A model generated the notes under the pieces. The model had not been told where the DNA came from and did not search any database. It saw only the letters and a program-made list of their open reading frames with translations. A stretch of DNA of 64,000 nucleotides, taken from assembly GCF_036632095.1 (NCBI RefSeq), contig NZ_JAPYKW010000001.1:124001-188000 (forward strand), written 5' to 3'. Of this stretch, positions 39,391 to 49,122 are shown piece by piece (the stretch's first letter is position 1; each line of letters starts with the position of its first letter). Origin of the DNA: Chlamydia sp. 04-14. GTDB taxonomy: Bacteria; Chlamydiota; Chlamydiia; Chlamydiales; Chlamydiaceae. A program made the translations under genes and the position numbers.

Positions 39391-39459
39391 TAAGTTTTCT
39401 TTCTCAGTTTTTTCAGGTTGCTAATAAATTCGTTAGTAGTTTTTTTTAAGAAAAGCTAC

Positions 39460-39807
39460 ATGCCGAACCCCTTGCTTCCTATGAAAGAACAAGCTCTCCT
39501 ACTTCTCCTTAAAAAAAAGAAAGGCTTTTTCTTAGCTATTCTTGATCTTACTGAAACAGAGCCTTCATTAACTCCTTTAGAACTCGAAAAAGTATTACAA
39601 CAGAAAAAAACACTTCTATCTTGTATAGACAAAGTTGATAACCAGATTAAAGAATTTCGGCATTGTTTTACTTCGGTATTACCTCAAGACATTCAAGAAG
39701 AACTCTCGGATATTCGAGAAATCATCACGAAAATTCTTGATACGGACAAACTCAACTATCTGCAGAGAAAAAAAGAGTTAGGGATTTATGAGCAGCAACG
39801 ATTGTAA
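39460..39807 (+). CDS. Small helical protein upstream of ctcB, 115 aa
   Basis: Start chosen: ATG at 39460 (MPNPLLPMKEQ); a second ATG at 39481 is possible, and the longer TTG frame is unlikely. The product is leucine- and lysine-rich, almost entirely predicted helix, and probably a coiled coil. Its last 20 bases overlap the start of ctcB, so translation is likely coupled and the protein probably works with the kinase. The position fits CT466. The size and helical character recall type III or flagellar chaperones, but no motif proves it. Confidence 0.82.
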   Translation: MPNPLLPMKEQALLLLLKKKKGFFLAILDLTETEPSLTPLELEKVLQQKKTLLSCIDKVDNQIKEFRHCFTSVLPQDIQEELSDIREIITKILDTDKLNYLQRKKELGIYEQQRL

Positions 39808-40840
39808 ATCATGTTCTTCAACTCAAGAGTTGATAGAGATCAAATCTCGTATCACCCAATCTTATAAAGAAGCGGATACTATTCTTACAGCCATTCCTGA
39901 TGGGATTATCCTACTCTCAGAAACAGGCAACATTTTAATTTGTAATTCACAAGCTCGTGAAATTTTAGGTATTCCTGAAGAATTAGAAATATTGCAAAAA
40001 CCCTTCACAGATTTTTTCCCAGAAACTTTCTTTGGATTTTCTATAAATGAAGCGCTGCAATCTCTACCCTCTCCAAAAACAGTACGCCTAACATTATCGA
40101 AAAATGATCAAGATCGTGATGCAGAGATCTTCGTAAGAAGAAACTCTTTAAATGGTTACCTCTTTCTATTAATTCGAGATCGCTCAGAATATAAGCAGCT
40201 AGAAAATGCTATTGAAAGATATAAAAATATAGCTGAACTAGGGAAAATGACGGCAACCCTAGCTCATGAAATTCGCAACCCCCTAAGTGGTATTGCAGGA
40301 TTTGCCTCTCTATTAAAAGAAGAACTCTCCTCCCCACGTCATCAGCGTATGCTTTCCTCAATCATTGATGGAACACGTTCTTTAAACACTTTAGTTTCTT
40401 CAATGTTAGAGTACACAAAATCCCAACCGCTAAATCTAAAAGCTATAGATCTACAAGATTTTTTTTCATCACTTATTCCGCTATTATCAATCACGTTTCC
40501 CTTTTGCAAATTCGAACGTGAGACTTCAATTTCTATAATACGTTCTATAGATCCTGATAGAATGAATAGTGTAGTGTGGAATCTTGTAAAAAATGCTGCT
40601 GAAGCAACGGAATCCCCTATGACAGTCATCCTACATTCGTCGGGAGATATTTCGGTGACAAATCCTGGTCAGCTCTCTCAAGAGATTTTTGATAAGCTGT
40701 TTATTCCATTTTTTACAACTAAAGCTCAAGGAAATGGTTTAGGATTGGCAGAAGCTTTAAAGATCATGCGTTTGCACTGTGGTGACATTCACGTAGAAAA
40801 TGCTAACGCAAATATCACCTTCACTCTAAAGATTCCCTAA
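39788..40840 (+). CDS. ctcB: Sensor histidine kinase CtcB (AtoS-like), soluble
   Basis: The 350-residue product has a PAS domain (about residues 27-135), a HisKA H-box TLAHEIRNPLSG with the phospho-acceptor His160, an N-box VWNLVKNAAEA and a G-box GNGLGLAEA. There is no signal peptide or membrane helix, so the kinase is cytosolic and should sense an internal cue through PAS. It pairs with CtcC, but here an unrelated gene on the opposite strand sits between the two. The role in sigma-54 control is established for C. trachomatis CtcB/CtcC. Confidence 0.95.
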   Translation: MSSNDCKSCSSTQELIEIKSRITQSYKEADTILTAIPDGIILLSETGNILICNSQAREILGIPEELEILQKPFTDFFPETFFGFSINEALQSLPSPKTVRLTLSKNDQDRDAEIFVRRNSLNGYLFLLIRDRSEYKQLENAIERYKNIAELGKMTATLAHEIRNPLSGIAGFASLLKEELSSPRHQRMLSSIIDGTRSLNTLVSSMLEYTKSQPLNLKAIDLQDFFSSLIPLLSITFPFCKFERETSISIIRSIDPDRMNSVVWNLVKNAAEATESPMTVILHSSGDISVTNPGQLSQEIFDKLFIPFFTTKAQGNGLGLAEALKIMRLHCGDIHVENANANITFTLKIP

Positions 40841-40855
40841 CCCTAAAACAAAGAA

Positions 40856-43800
40856 TTAAAGATCGTTTGGAGGATTCCATCCGGTTGGTTGGAACTGTCG
40901 AGTTAATATGTCAGTATAAACTCCAGCAGTTACTGTTCTTACGGCACTTTCAGAAATATCATGTACTTCTAAGATAAACGGACCATTAAGACCACTTCTG
41001 ACAGATAAAAGCTGCTCTACAACTCTTATTAAACGATTCCATGTAATATTTCCCAGATTCTCATAGTTCAAATCTCCTAAAGGATTTGCGGCTCCTGGTG
41101 TTGTACCTTCACCGTGACCAATACTTCCTAAAACTAAAGGAATCTTACCAGAGAAGTTAGACATAGCTCTCAAGAAGTTATTTTCTTCTTCAGAGTAGCT
41201 CTCTAACATGCCACCCTCTTGTCTATGCATTTTCTGCACCATCGAGAATAAGAAACTTGTCCAACGTGGATAGTCAGTGAAAATCGGTAGTTCTGTCACA
41301 TAGCTATAGCAAGTTGACAACCATTCGGTAAGCGTTCCAGAAGAAGTGCGGATTTCAGGGAATTCACCAGCTAATTCATCAAATAGCTTATCCAAATGTG
41401 GTTGTCCCTGAGCTGCTGCAACTAGTGCATTAGCTCTTTGCGACATCGCCTCTATCTGATCTATAGTGAAGAAGCCCAGCAATGCTAAAAACCATTCACG
41501 CAAACAACGTTGTTCTATAACAGCACGCTTCTGAGCATCTGTAGCATTTGTAGGGAGTTCTTCTTCTAAATACACTCCAGGACGTAACCGTCTACAAGAT
41601 ATGTTCGTTCCTACGTTTCCGAAAAATCTCGGAGCAGTGAAAGCAAGCATCTCTGGAAATTCTAAGCGTTGTACTTCAGTTTTTTTCCTTTGCTTAATGT
41701 TGGAGGATAACGCGATTAACTGTGTAGCCAGCATCTGCATAGCCCCTTCCTCGCTATGTTCAGCTATTCTATTTGCATCTCTGAGAAGATCTTCTAGCTG
41801 ATTTTTTTCTAATCTCAATCGCGAGGTCTCTTCTGTATGCTGTAGGTGACGATCCCGCATACTCTGCTGTAGTTGAGCTATCTCCTCTCGTAAAGCAGAC
41901 TTCTCTTGATCGTGTCGTATGCGTAAATCTTGTATCTCCTGAACAAGTCTTTCCTTTTCCTCCTCACTTTGTTGTAGCAATGCTATATTTGTACGGTTTT
42001 GCTCAACCGCATCCAACAGACGTGCATTAAGATTAAGTTTTTCTTGCTCTAATCTATCAATCTCATTTCTTAAGATATCTATAGAATTTCTTAATTCTAC
42101 CTCGCCTCGTAAAGAGCGATGTAGGTTATCAATATCGTTATCGTAAACACGGATATCCGTACGGAGTCTATCAATTTCTATTTTAAGACCCACTATTTCC
42201 TCATCCTTGGCTAGGACTTCTTCTCTAAGAGTTGCATAACGCAATTGCAAATTTGTTAATTGTGTACGTGTAATAGAAAGAGCTTCTGAGAGATCTGCTC
42301 GTTCTCTAATAATGGCTTCTAAATCTACTGTTAATCTTCGAATTTCTCTTTGAAGAGCCTCTATTTGAGCACTAGAGCCTGGGTTGCTCTCTGTGGTTAA
42401 TACTAGCTCTCGCAATTCTTCATTTTCCAAACGTAGACGTTGTTTTTCTGCTTCGTGTCTATCAATGTCCCCTTGTAGCGCAAGAATCTTCGTATTTAAG
42501 ACTCTCTCTCTTTGTTCTAAAGCTGTAATTTGTAAAGCTCGTCTCTCGTTCTCTTGAGTCCCTTGAGAAATACGGCTATTAACAGCAGCTGCCTCGTCAA
42601 TAAGCTGTCTATATCTTACAACTTGTTCTTGAAGCTGTTCAATCACTGCTTCTTTAACACTTATGGCATTGCGATAATGATCAATATCTTCTTGAGTATA
42701 TTCTCCGCTCAACCGCCGATTGCGAAGCCTTTCCACTTCTTCAGTTAACGCTTCTATTTCCTGGGTAAGACCCAGAAGCGTTGCTTCTTTCTCGCGTAGG
42801 TTATTCGTTAATTGATTTATAGTCCCCGCAGAACGTAGATATTTATCTTTATATTCCCGATTAAAGGTTATCCTTTCGGATGTAGATTCAATAAGGCATT
42901 GAATTTCTTTCTCTAAATCAATACGTCGATTAGTTAAGTTCTCATCACGTATGGATAAATTAATTAACGCTTCATACGCTTGAGAAAGCCTAGACAATAA
43001 AATATTTTGCTCTTGCAACAGAGGTTGTAGTCCCGTCACCAATCCTGCATGTTGCTGACCGCTATCAGCATCAGCAGTAATTTGATTCTCTAATGATCTG
43101 ATACGTTGGATAAGAGTATTTAAAGTGGTCTGTAAATTCGCAATAGCCTCTGTTTGATTTGCTTTTTCGATACCTACACCAGCAAGATCTTGGATGAGCA
43201 AATCTCTCTCTTGATATAGCTCCATCAAGCGCCCATCGCGTCCCGCATCTCGCGTTCCTGTTATATGCTGATTATAAGAACGATATAAAAGCTCAAGCTC
43301 CTCACTGATTCGCTCTTGCATTTCACGAAATTCTGCTAAATTAGACAAAACATGATGTCTATTTTCTGTTTCAGAAGATATGAGACGGTATAAATCCACT
43401 TCTTTTTTACGCAAATCTCTATCGAATTTTGCTAATAGACTCTCTCGTCCTTGAATTATTAATTTTGGATCGCCATTAGAATCAAAACCGTTTATAGCTA
43501 AACCACGCGCATCCGTTGTCGCTAACAGACCCTGAAGTTGCGTCTGTAAATCTTGAATATTTACCTGCTGCGCTACCGTTTTCTTATTCGGCCGTGTTGA
43601 AAAGTGTAGTAACAAACTCGTAACCAGCAAAACGCTGCCAAGAGCAATAAATGCTATTCCAATCAGCATGGGGACGGCTGGCAATAAAGTTAGAACTAAA
43701 GTTCCGGCACAAATAGCAAGAAGAGATAAACAAAACAGCCCAATACATGAGGCAAGCTGACATCGTGCTTTCCAAGCAGAGGAAATCTCTCCTCTCTCTA

Positions 43801-43894
43801 GAGGAGTTAAATCTGAAAATAGGGATAAACGAGATTGTGTAATTTCTGGATTCAACGAAGAAACCAAAGAATTTGGTGTTGGAGAAGAAGCCAT
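40856..43894 (-). CDS. Large Inc-like coiled-coil protein, 1012 aa (CPn0585-type position)
   Basis: Two adjacent hydrophobic segments (about residues 47-70 and 75-97) form the bilobed Inc topology near the N-terminus. From about 105 to 730 the protein is a near-continuous coiled coil rich in Glu, Leu, Arg and Gln. A compact C-terminal domain of about 270 residues follows (ALLGFFTIDQIEAM, WLSTCYSYV). C. pneumoniae has an Inc protein, Cpn0585, between atoS and atoC that binds Rab GTPases; this gene occupies that slot and could be its larger relative. It is absent between the two genes in C. trachomatis as I recall. Orthology is inferred from position and topology only. Confidence 0.88.
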   Translation of the reverse strand: MASSPTPNSLVSSLNPEITQSRLSLFSDLTPLERGEISSAWKARCQLASCIGLFCLSLLAICAGTLVLTLLPAVPMLIGIAFIALGSVLLVTSLLLHFSTRPNKKTVAQQVNIQDLQTQLQGLLATTDARGLAINGFDSNGDPKLIIQGRESLLAKFDRDLRKKEVDLYRLISSETENRHHVLSNLAEFREMQERISEELELLYRSYNQHITGTRDAGRDGRLMELYQERDLLIQDLAGVGIEKANQTEAIANLQTTLNTLIQRIRSLENQITADADSGQQHAGLVTGLQPLLQEQNILLSRLSQAYEALINLSIRDENLTNRRIDLEKEIQCLIESTSERITFNREYKDKYLRSAGTINQLTNNLREKEATLLGLTQEIEALTEEVERLRNRRLSGEYTQEDIDHYRNAISVKEAVIEQLQEQVVRYRQLIDEAAAVNSRISQGTQENERRALQITALEQRERVLNTKILALQGDIDRHEAEKQRLRLENEELRELVLTTESNPGSSAQIEALQREIRRLTVDLEAIIRERADLSEALSITRTQLTNLQLRYATLREEVLAKDEEIVGLKIEIDRLRTDIRVYDNDIDNLHRSLRGEVELRNSIDILRNEIDRLEQEKLNLNARLLDAVEQNRTNIALLQQSEEEKERLVQEIQDLRIRHDQEKSALREEIAQLQQSMRDRHLQHTEETSRLRLEKNQLEDLLRDANRIAEHSEEGAMQMLATQLIALSSNIKQRKKTEVQRLEFPEMLAFTAPRFFGNVGTNISCRRLRPGVYLEEELPTNATDAQKRAVIEQRCLREWFLALLGFFTIDQIEAMSQRANALVAAAQGQPHLDKLFDELAGEFPEIRTSSGTLTEWLSTCYSYVTELPIFTDYPRWTSFLFSMVQKMHRQEGGMLESYSEEENNFLRAMSNFSGKIPLVLGSIGHGEGTTPGAANPLGDLNYENLGNITWNRLIRVVEQLLSVRSGLNGPFILEVHDISESAVRTVTAGVYTDILTRQFQPTGWNPPNDL

Positions 43895-44076
43895 GCTATA
43901 AGTGCTCTAAATAAAATTAAGTCGAAAGATTTTACTATCCTAAACAACTAAAAATCAATTGAAAAAACCTTAATTAAAGGAATAAAGAGGAATTAAGAAT
44001 AAATAAATCTTTCTTTACACAGATTAATTCTATTTAGTAATAAGAAATCTTAACTTAAAAATTAATAAAACGCCCA

Positions 44077-45237
44077 ATGACTATAGAAAGAGTGTTAATA
44101 GTAGATGATGAGCCCTTACTCAGAGATTTTCTTTCTGAACTTCTTTTATCCAGAGGATTTTCGCCATTTACAGCGGATAATGTTAAGCAGGGTTGCCACA
44201 AGATACGTTCAGAGAAATACGACCTGATTATATCGGATATGAATATGCCTGACGGTAGTGGTATTGATATTATCAAAATAGCTAAAGAATACTCTCCAGA
44301 AACTCCTGTCTTAGTGATCACGGCTTATGGAACTATAGAAAACGCTGTAAAGGCGATGCATCATGGAGCATTTAACTATCTTACTAAGCCTTTCTCCTCA
44401 GAAGCCCTTTTTGCTTTCATAGCAAAAGCTGAAGAATTACAAGATCTTGTAAATGAGAACCTTTTGCTAAAGTCGCAAATTTCATCGGAATCTCATCCCC
44501 TAATTGCTGAAAGTCCTTCGATGAAGGATTTGCTATCTAAAGCAAGAAAAGCTGCTGACAGCTCCGCAAATATCTTTATTCACGGCGAATCGGGATGTGG
44601 AAAAGAGGTGCTTTCTTTTTTCATTCATAGAAACTCCCCTAGAGCTTCCCAACCTTACATAAAGGTTAATTGCGCAGCTATTCCAGAAACTCTCTTAGAA
44701 TCCGAATTTTTCGGTCATGAAAAAGGGGCATTTACCGGAGCCACATCAAAAAAAGCTGGGCGTTTTGAACTCGCACATACAGGGACTTTATTACTGGATG
44801 AAATTACAGAAGTGCCCATCAATCTTCAGGCAAAGCTTCTTAGAGCAATTCAGGAAAAAGAATTCGAACATCTTGGGGGAACAAAAACTCTGTCGGTAGA
44901 TGTACGCATCTTAGCGACATCGAATCGTAATCTCAGGGAAGCTGTTGACCAAAAGATCTTCAGACAGGACCTATTTTATCGTCTTAATGTCATCCCCCTC
45001 TACCTCCCTCCTCTAAGAGAGAGAAAAGAAGATATTCTCCCCCTATCTCAATACTTTTTAGAAAAATTTTGTAGATTAAACAATAAACCTATAAAAACTC
45101 TCTCCGAGAGTGCTAAAACCGCGCTTCTTGACTACTCCTGGCCCGGGAATATCCGAGAACTCTCTAATGTATTGGAAAGAGTGGTTATCCTAGAAAGCCC
45201 TACCTATCTCACTGACACAATGCTAGCCCTATGCTAA
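44077..45237 (+). CDS. ctcC: Sigma-54 response regulator CtcC (AtoC-like), without DNA-binding domain
   Basis: The 386-residue product has a receiver domain with phospho-acceptor Asp54 (IISDMNMPDGSG), then an AAA+ sigma-54 interaction domain with Walker A GESGCGKE (170-177) and the sigma-54 contact loop GAFTGA (217-222). It ends straight after the AAA+ lid (YSWPGNIRELSNVLERV), so the C-terminal Fis-type helix-turn-helix is missing. That loss is known for chlamydial CtcC and implies activation without an enhancer-bound regulator. A strong terminator directly follows. Confidence 0.96.
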   Translation: MTIERVLIVDDEPLLRDFLSELLLSRGFSPFTADNVKQGCHKIRSEKYDLIISDMNMPDGSGIDIIKIAKEYSPETPVLVITAYGTIENAVKAMHHGAFNYLTKPFSSEALFAFIAKAEELQDLVNENLLLKSQISSESHPLIAESPSMKDLLSKARKAADSSANIFIHGESGCGKEVLSFFIHRNSPRASQPYIKVNCAAIPETLLESEFFGHEKGAFTGATSKKAGRFELAHTGTLLLDEITEVPINLQAKLLRAIQEKEFEHLGGTKTLSVDVRILATSNRNLREAVDQKIFRQDLFYRLNVIPLYLPPLRERKEDILPLSQYFLEKFCRLNNKPIKTLSESAKTALLDYSWPGNIRELSNVLERVVILESPTYLTDTMLALC

Positions 45238-45269
45238 AAACTCCCAACCCCGTAAGCGGGGGAGTTTTT
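45236..45269 (+). terminator. Intrinsic terminator of ctcC
   Basis: An inner stem CCCCG / CGGGG with loop TAAG is extended by an 8-base outer stem AAAAACTC / GAGTTTTT around a small bulge; the outer 3' arm provides the T-run. It starts inside the ctcC stop codon. Confidence 0.9.
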
Positions 45270-45345
45270 CTTGAGTTTCCGAGAAACTTCTGCTAAGCTT
45301 TCCATTCTCAAAGGTCTCAGATCCCTTGAAAAAGGGCTGTCCTAG

Positions 45346-45419
45346 GCACCGATAGCTCAATCGGATAGAGTACCTGGCTTCGGACCAGGTGGTTAGAGGT
45401 TCGAGCCCTCTTCGGTGCG
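45346..45419 (+). tRNA. tRNA-Arg (anticodon TCG)
   Basis: The acceptor stem GCACCGA pairs with TCGGTGC, with discriminator G at 45419. Anticodon stem CCTGG/CCAGG holds loop CTTCGGA with anticodon TCG. The T-arm GAGGTTCGAGCCCTC is intact. CCA is not encoded. Confidence 0.97.
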
Positions 45420-45540
45420 TTAAAAACTTTTTAGAATAAAGAGCTTCCCTCCTATAATACAAATAGGAGAATCTCTTTTTCTTTTTTCGATTTTTTCATC
45501 TCCATATGTTGTATAAATCTTTTCACCATAAGGAGACGGC

Positions 45541-46224
45541 ATGCACAATCCTCAACGTCGATCGGCAAGGCAGAAAAAAACCCCAAGAGACGAGGCTGCC
45601 AATCTAGAAATTACGGGTAAATCTTTTCATATTTCTCAACCTCTGCGTCAGTTGATCATTGAAAAAAGCGGTCAACTACCCGCATTAGACTCTATTCATG
45701 TAGTTTTGACATCACATAAAGAAAAGCAAGGAACGGAAGTGCACCTAACCGCGACTACGGGAAAAGAGACGTTCCAGGTAAAAACACAACACAGCAATGC
45801 TTATAGTGCTGTAATTTCGGCCTTTAAAAAAATGCGCACTTTGGCGAATAAACATCTGAAAATCCGCCAAGACAAGAAGAAACACGATATAGGGCTATCA
45901 AAAAAAGAAGAACACATCGTTGAGCTTCAAGAGGCTACTCATCTCTATGATGATATGTTGCCCATAGAAACTATGGATGCATGGGATTCTTTAAAACAGT
46001 ATGGTTATATTCCCGGATCTGCGAAAAAGACCCTCTCTAAGAAAAAAATCAACCTACCCGTTCTATCTGAAGATGAAGCTATTAAGAAATTCGAAGATTC
46101 CCGAGATAAAGTACTAGTCTTCCTAAATGAAAAAGAGCATAAGATTCAGCTAATCCATAAACAAAACGACGACAACTATGTCCTCATCGAGCCTATCATC
46201 GCCCCAGGATTTCACATCTTCTAA
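45541..46224 (+). CDS. hpf: Long-form ribosome hibernation promoting factor, divergent
   Basis: The C-terminal 57 residues ([43 protein letters not shown]) match the dimerisation domain of long-form HPF, and residues about 20-110 fit the S30AE fold (LEITGKSFHIS near its start). Long HPF pairs 70S ribosomes into inactive 100S dimers, which would suit the resting elementary body. AAGGAG lies 6 bases before the ATG. The lysine-rich linker is unusual, and the N-terminal domain is divergent; I am fairly sure of the C-terminal domain and less so of the N-terminal one. Confidence 0.82.
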   Translation: MHNPQRRSARQKKTPRDEAANLEITGKSFHISQPLRQLIIEKSGQLPALDSIHVVLTSHKEKQGTEVHLTATTGKETFQVKTQHSNAYSAVISAFKKMRTLANKHLKIRQDKKKHDIGLSKKEEHIVELQEATHLYDDMLPIETMDAWDSLKQYGYIPGSAKKTLSKKKINLPVLSEDEAIKKFEDSRDKVLVFLNEKEHKIQLIHKQNDDNYVLIEPIIAPGFHIF

Positions 46225-46753
46225 TGAGCAGATATTGACAAACGCTGAATCTCTAAAAATCTTTGATCCGATACGGCATAAGATCTTGGCATCAACACCT
46301 GAAGAAAAGGTTCGCCAAGAACTTATTGCCTTTCTGATCGAAGAATTACTTTATCCACCATCTTTGATTATCGTGGAAAAAGGGCTTAAAACCCTATTCC
46401 CCCTTCTTAATCGTAAGGATATACGCCTTCCACGCCGTCGTCCGGATCTTCTTGTTATCACGCCAGCAACTTATACGAATCTTGAAGGGGAAACATATAA
46501 TTTAGGAAATCCAAAACCGCTCCTTCTCATCGAATGCAAAGCTCGAGTGATTAACCAACAAACAATCAACCAGCTGTTAAGCTATAACTATATTATTGGA
46601 GCCCCCTGTCTTTCTGTTGTATGTTATAGAAAACAACAAACAGGATTTTTAAATCCTAAAACACAGACCCTAGATTTTTATCCAGGACTCCCCAGCTACC
46701 CTCAACTACTTTCCTATTATCTCAAATTAAACTCTGTACAATCTGTAAACTGA
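46178..46753 (+). CDS. Type I restriction R-subunit N-terminal-like (HSDR_N_2) protein
   Basis: The 191-residue product has the nuclease-fold elements [10 protein letters not shown] and [21 protein letters not shown], the PD-(D/E)xK-like core seen in HsdR N-terminal domains. No helicase or other restriction genes are nearby, so it is a stand-alone protein, not a restriction system. Its ATG lies 47 bases inside the HPF gene. It is followed by recO 4 bases after its stop, which hints at a repair-related role, by inference. Confidence 0.85.
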   Translation: MSSSSLSSPQDFTSSNEQILTNAESLKIFDPIRHKILASTPEEKVRQELIAFLIEELLYPPSLIIVEKGLKTLFPLLNRKDIRLPRRRPDLLVITPATYTNLEGETYNLGNPKPLLLIECKARVINQQTINQLLSYNYIIGAPCLSVVCYRKQQTGFLNPKTQTLDFYPGLPSYPQLLSYYLKLNSVQSVN

Positions 46754-46757
46754 AGAC

Positions 46758-47507
46758 ATGCACACCCTAACTCCGGCTATTGCACTACAAAATGTTCCCT
46801 TAGGGAAAAATCACTGTGTGACCACAGTATTTTCTCCTCTAGGGCTCCTTACATTTTTTGCAAAGCAAGGCCAGTCTATTTATTGCGATTTCAGAGAGGC
46901 TCTTATTCCCCTGTCCTTGGGAATCTATAGTCTCGATTACTCTCCGCCAAAAATGCGCAAGCTAATCTGTGCAGAGACAAAAAATACATTTTCAGAAATA
47001 AAATCCTCTCTTCCCCTACTGCAAGCAGCAGGGAAAATGGCTCAAGGTATTTTAGAATCACAGTGGCAGGAAAAGCCCTCTCAAGAACTTTTTTCCTTAT
47101 TTTTAAATTTCTTATACCGCTTACCGGAAAGCAAAAATCCTGAAATGTTTTCAGCAACTTTCTTACTTAAACTTTTACAATATGAAGGGGTTCTAGACCT
47201 GTCTTCGACATGCACATGCTGTAAGAAAACTATTATTTCTCGAAATTTCTATCGCTATAAAGGTTTAAAATTTTGTCTAGACCACGGTCCTGAAGGTGCC
47301 GTCATGATAGAAAATGAAGAAGAGCAAGTTCTTTTTGCTCTTATCCATGCTAAAAAATTCCAAGATCTCCTACATCTATCAGATTTTCATTTGGAATTTT
47401 CAGAAAAGATTATTCGAATGTTTGAAAGTACAATTCATGAAGATAAGAATAAGAATTTATCGGAGAGTAATCGTTCCTCCGGAGCCACTGCGAACTTCAA
47501 AGACTAA
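46758..47507 (+). CDS. recO: DNA repair protein RecO
   Basis: RecO loads RecA onto SSB-coated single strands together with RecR. The 249-residue product begins with an OB-fold-like N-terminus and has a zinc-binding cluster CTCCKKT with a later C-x-DH (FCLDHGP), in the position typical of RecO. It is in the same direction as the HsdR-like gene (4-base gap). Its last 51 bases overlap the oppositely oriented secreted-protein gene at 47457. Confidence 0.9.
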   Translation: MHTLTPAIALQNVPLGKNHCVTTVFSPLGLLTFFAKQGQSIYCDFREALIPLSLGIYSLDYSPPKMRKLICAETKNTFSEIKSSLPLLQAAGKMAQGILESQWQEKPSQELFSLFLNFLYRLPESKNPEMFSATFLLKLLQYEGVLDLSSTCTCCKKTIISRNFYRYKGLKFCLDHGPEGAVMIENEEEQVLFALIHAKKFQDLLHLSDFHLEFSEKIIRMFESTIHEDKNKNLSESNRSSGATANFKD

Positions 47508-48047
47508 GGTAATGGGCGCTATACCGACTAAAGGATTGTGATACGTTTTATTCCAAATACCACGGCCACGTTTTTCAAAATCTCCCTCTAAAACAACCTT
47601 CCCTTTTGTAGATACTTTGGTATGCACAATCACACCTACATTTTTAGGAAAAGTCAATGTAAGAGGTTCCGACTCATTACTCACAGAAATCGTAGTATTT
47701 TGCTGCCACCTTCCTCGGAAATCTAAATCCATCTTACATGATGAACAGGCGAATACCAAAGAAGTGAGCTCAGGATAATTCCCGGTCAACTTAGCTCGTA
47801 AAAATCCAAATGACCCATTGTAAACAATAGATTCTAATTTTGGGAACTCTCCAGAAGCATCAAAATGCACTCGTTTTTTTCTCTGAGCATGAATTTCCAT
47901 AGTTTCCATATCGGGAAACTCCCCAGAAAAATTAAACCGATCTATATAAAACTTTTCGTCCTCAGAAATATAATGCTCAGAAAAGACTGGGAGACTTACC
48001 GATAACAATGATGAGAATACAAAGAAAAAAATCGAAAGAAACCGCAA
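47457..48047 (-). CDS. Exported protein with three GEFP-type repeats, 196 aa
   Basis: A signal peptide (residues 1-23, ending PVFS) is followed by three similar units: [24 protein letters not shown] and [12 protein letters not shown], spaced about 28 residues apart, and a C-terminal beta-rich part ([14 protein letters not shown]) that resembles the LiaF/adhesin-type beta-helix segments. The protein is probably periplasmic or on the surface. Position fits CT471. It overlaps recO tail to tail by 51 bases. No function is known to me. Confidence 0.86.
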   Translation of the reverse strand: MRFLSIFFFVFSSLLSVSLPVFSEHYISEDEKFYIDRFNFSGEFPDMETMEIHAQRKKRVHFDASGEFPKLESIVYNGSFGFLRAKLTGNYPELTSLVFACSSCKMDLDFRGRWQQNTTISVSNESEPLTLTFPKNVGVIVHTKVSTKGKVVLEGDFEKRGRGIWNKTYHNPLVGIAPITLVFEVRSGSGGTITLR

Positions 48048-48134
48048 GGTTTACACCCCAAACTTGAAACTATGCTCACTATGAAAATTCAAGATAAAGA
48101 AATCAAGAAGAAGAGGCCTATGAGCAACTTCCAT

Positions 48135-48216
48135 TGCGAAAGAGGGGACTCGAACCCCTAAGGAAAGCTCCACTACCACCTCAAGATAGCGCGTATACCA
48201 ATTCCGCCACTTCCGC
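48135..48216 (-). tRNA. tRNA-Leu (anticodon GAG)
   Basis: Minus strand: acceptor stem GCGGAAG pairs with CTTTCGC (one G-T), discriminator A. Anticodon stem CTATC/GGTAG with loop TTGAGGT gives anticodon GAG for CUU/CUC. A long variable arm and T-arm GGGGTTCGAGTCCCC are present. CCA is not encoded. Confidence 0.95.
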
Positions 48217-48327
48217 AAAAAAAATAGCTTAGCTAGGGAATCCCCTTTACCTCAAGAAAAAAAATGTTTCCGACTGAGTAAAAATGAAGTACATTAGAGA
48301 AAGATCTAACAATAATCTTTAAGAATC

Positions 48328-49122
48328 ATGCGTTGTACTGCCCATTGCACAGCTTCAGCTTATAACTTGCACGTGCTCTTTCACTTACTAAAAACCCGCT
48401 TCCCCACAGTTCTATCCAGGGAATATGTTTTAGTATCCTCGGAAAATCCCGAAGAATGCGACAAGATTGCCGTATTTTTCCCCTTTGGAGTTGCTGTATT
48501 TTGGGGATGGGAAGAATTTGAAGAAATCAAAATCCTACAATCTATTGTTACTGCTTCTCCAGAGATCCTCCCCCAGCCAGAAATCGATTGTTACAATTTC
48601 CACTACGGAGAAAAACTTCAAATACGTAGGGACAGATTGATCCTAGCGGATTCACAACTCAATACAAAGCTAGCTATATCTTTTGGTCTAGCTCAATCAG
48701 TAAAGCTGACCATATTTGAAGCTACTATTTATAAAACTATTGAAGACTCTAAACGCTTACCTCAAGATTTGGCTACAAAAGGGAAAATCTCCATGCCAAG
48801 GAGGGCAATAGCAAAAAAAATTGGTAAACTATTTTTAGATAAAGCTTCTGTAAATCTTCATTCTGATATTCTTGATGAACCGGACTTTTTCTGGGAACAT
48901 CCGCAAACACAACCTATTTATATTGATGTTCTTAACTGTTTAGATATTAACGCTAGAATTAATGTTCTCAATCATAGATTAACAATTCTTGGAGACGTAT
49001 TGGAAATTTTAAATGACCAACTCAATCACCAACATTCCTCATCACTAGAATGGACAATTATTTGGTTGATTATGCTAGAAGTTTCCGTCGCTCTACTTAA
49101 AGACGTATTTAATGTCATTTAA
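48328..49122 (+). CDS. Rmd1/YagE (DUF155) family protein
   Basis: The 264-residue product shows the DUF155 pattern: an early [17 protein letters not shown] segment, then [18 protein letters not shown] and a C-terminal membrane helix ([18 protein letters not shown], about residues 240-258). Eukaryotic members sit on mitochondria and affect translation or membrane organisation; bacterial roles are unclear. The C-terminal helix suggests tail anchoring. It overlaps yidD by 11 bases. Confidence 0.88.
   Translation: MRCTAHCTASAYNLHVLFHLLKTRFPTVLSREYVLVSSENPEECDKIAVFFPFGVAVFWGWEEFEEIKILQSIVTASPEILPQPEIDCYNFHYGEKLQIRRDRLILADSQLNTKLAISFGLAQSVKLTIFEATIYKTIEDSKRLPQDLATKGKISMPRRAIAKKIGKLFLDKASVNLHSDILDEPDFFWEHPQTQPIYIDVLNCLDINARINVLNHRLTILGDVLEILNDQLNHQHSSSLEWTIIWLIMLEVSVALLKDVFNVI

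Noticed and set aside
46178..46753. A restriction-modification system around the HsdR-like gene
   Set aside because: No methylase, specificity or helicase gene is present; only a stand-alone nuclease-fold domain.
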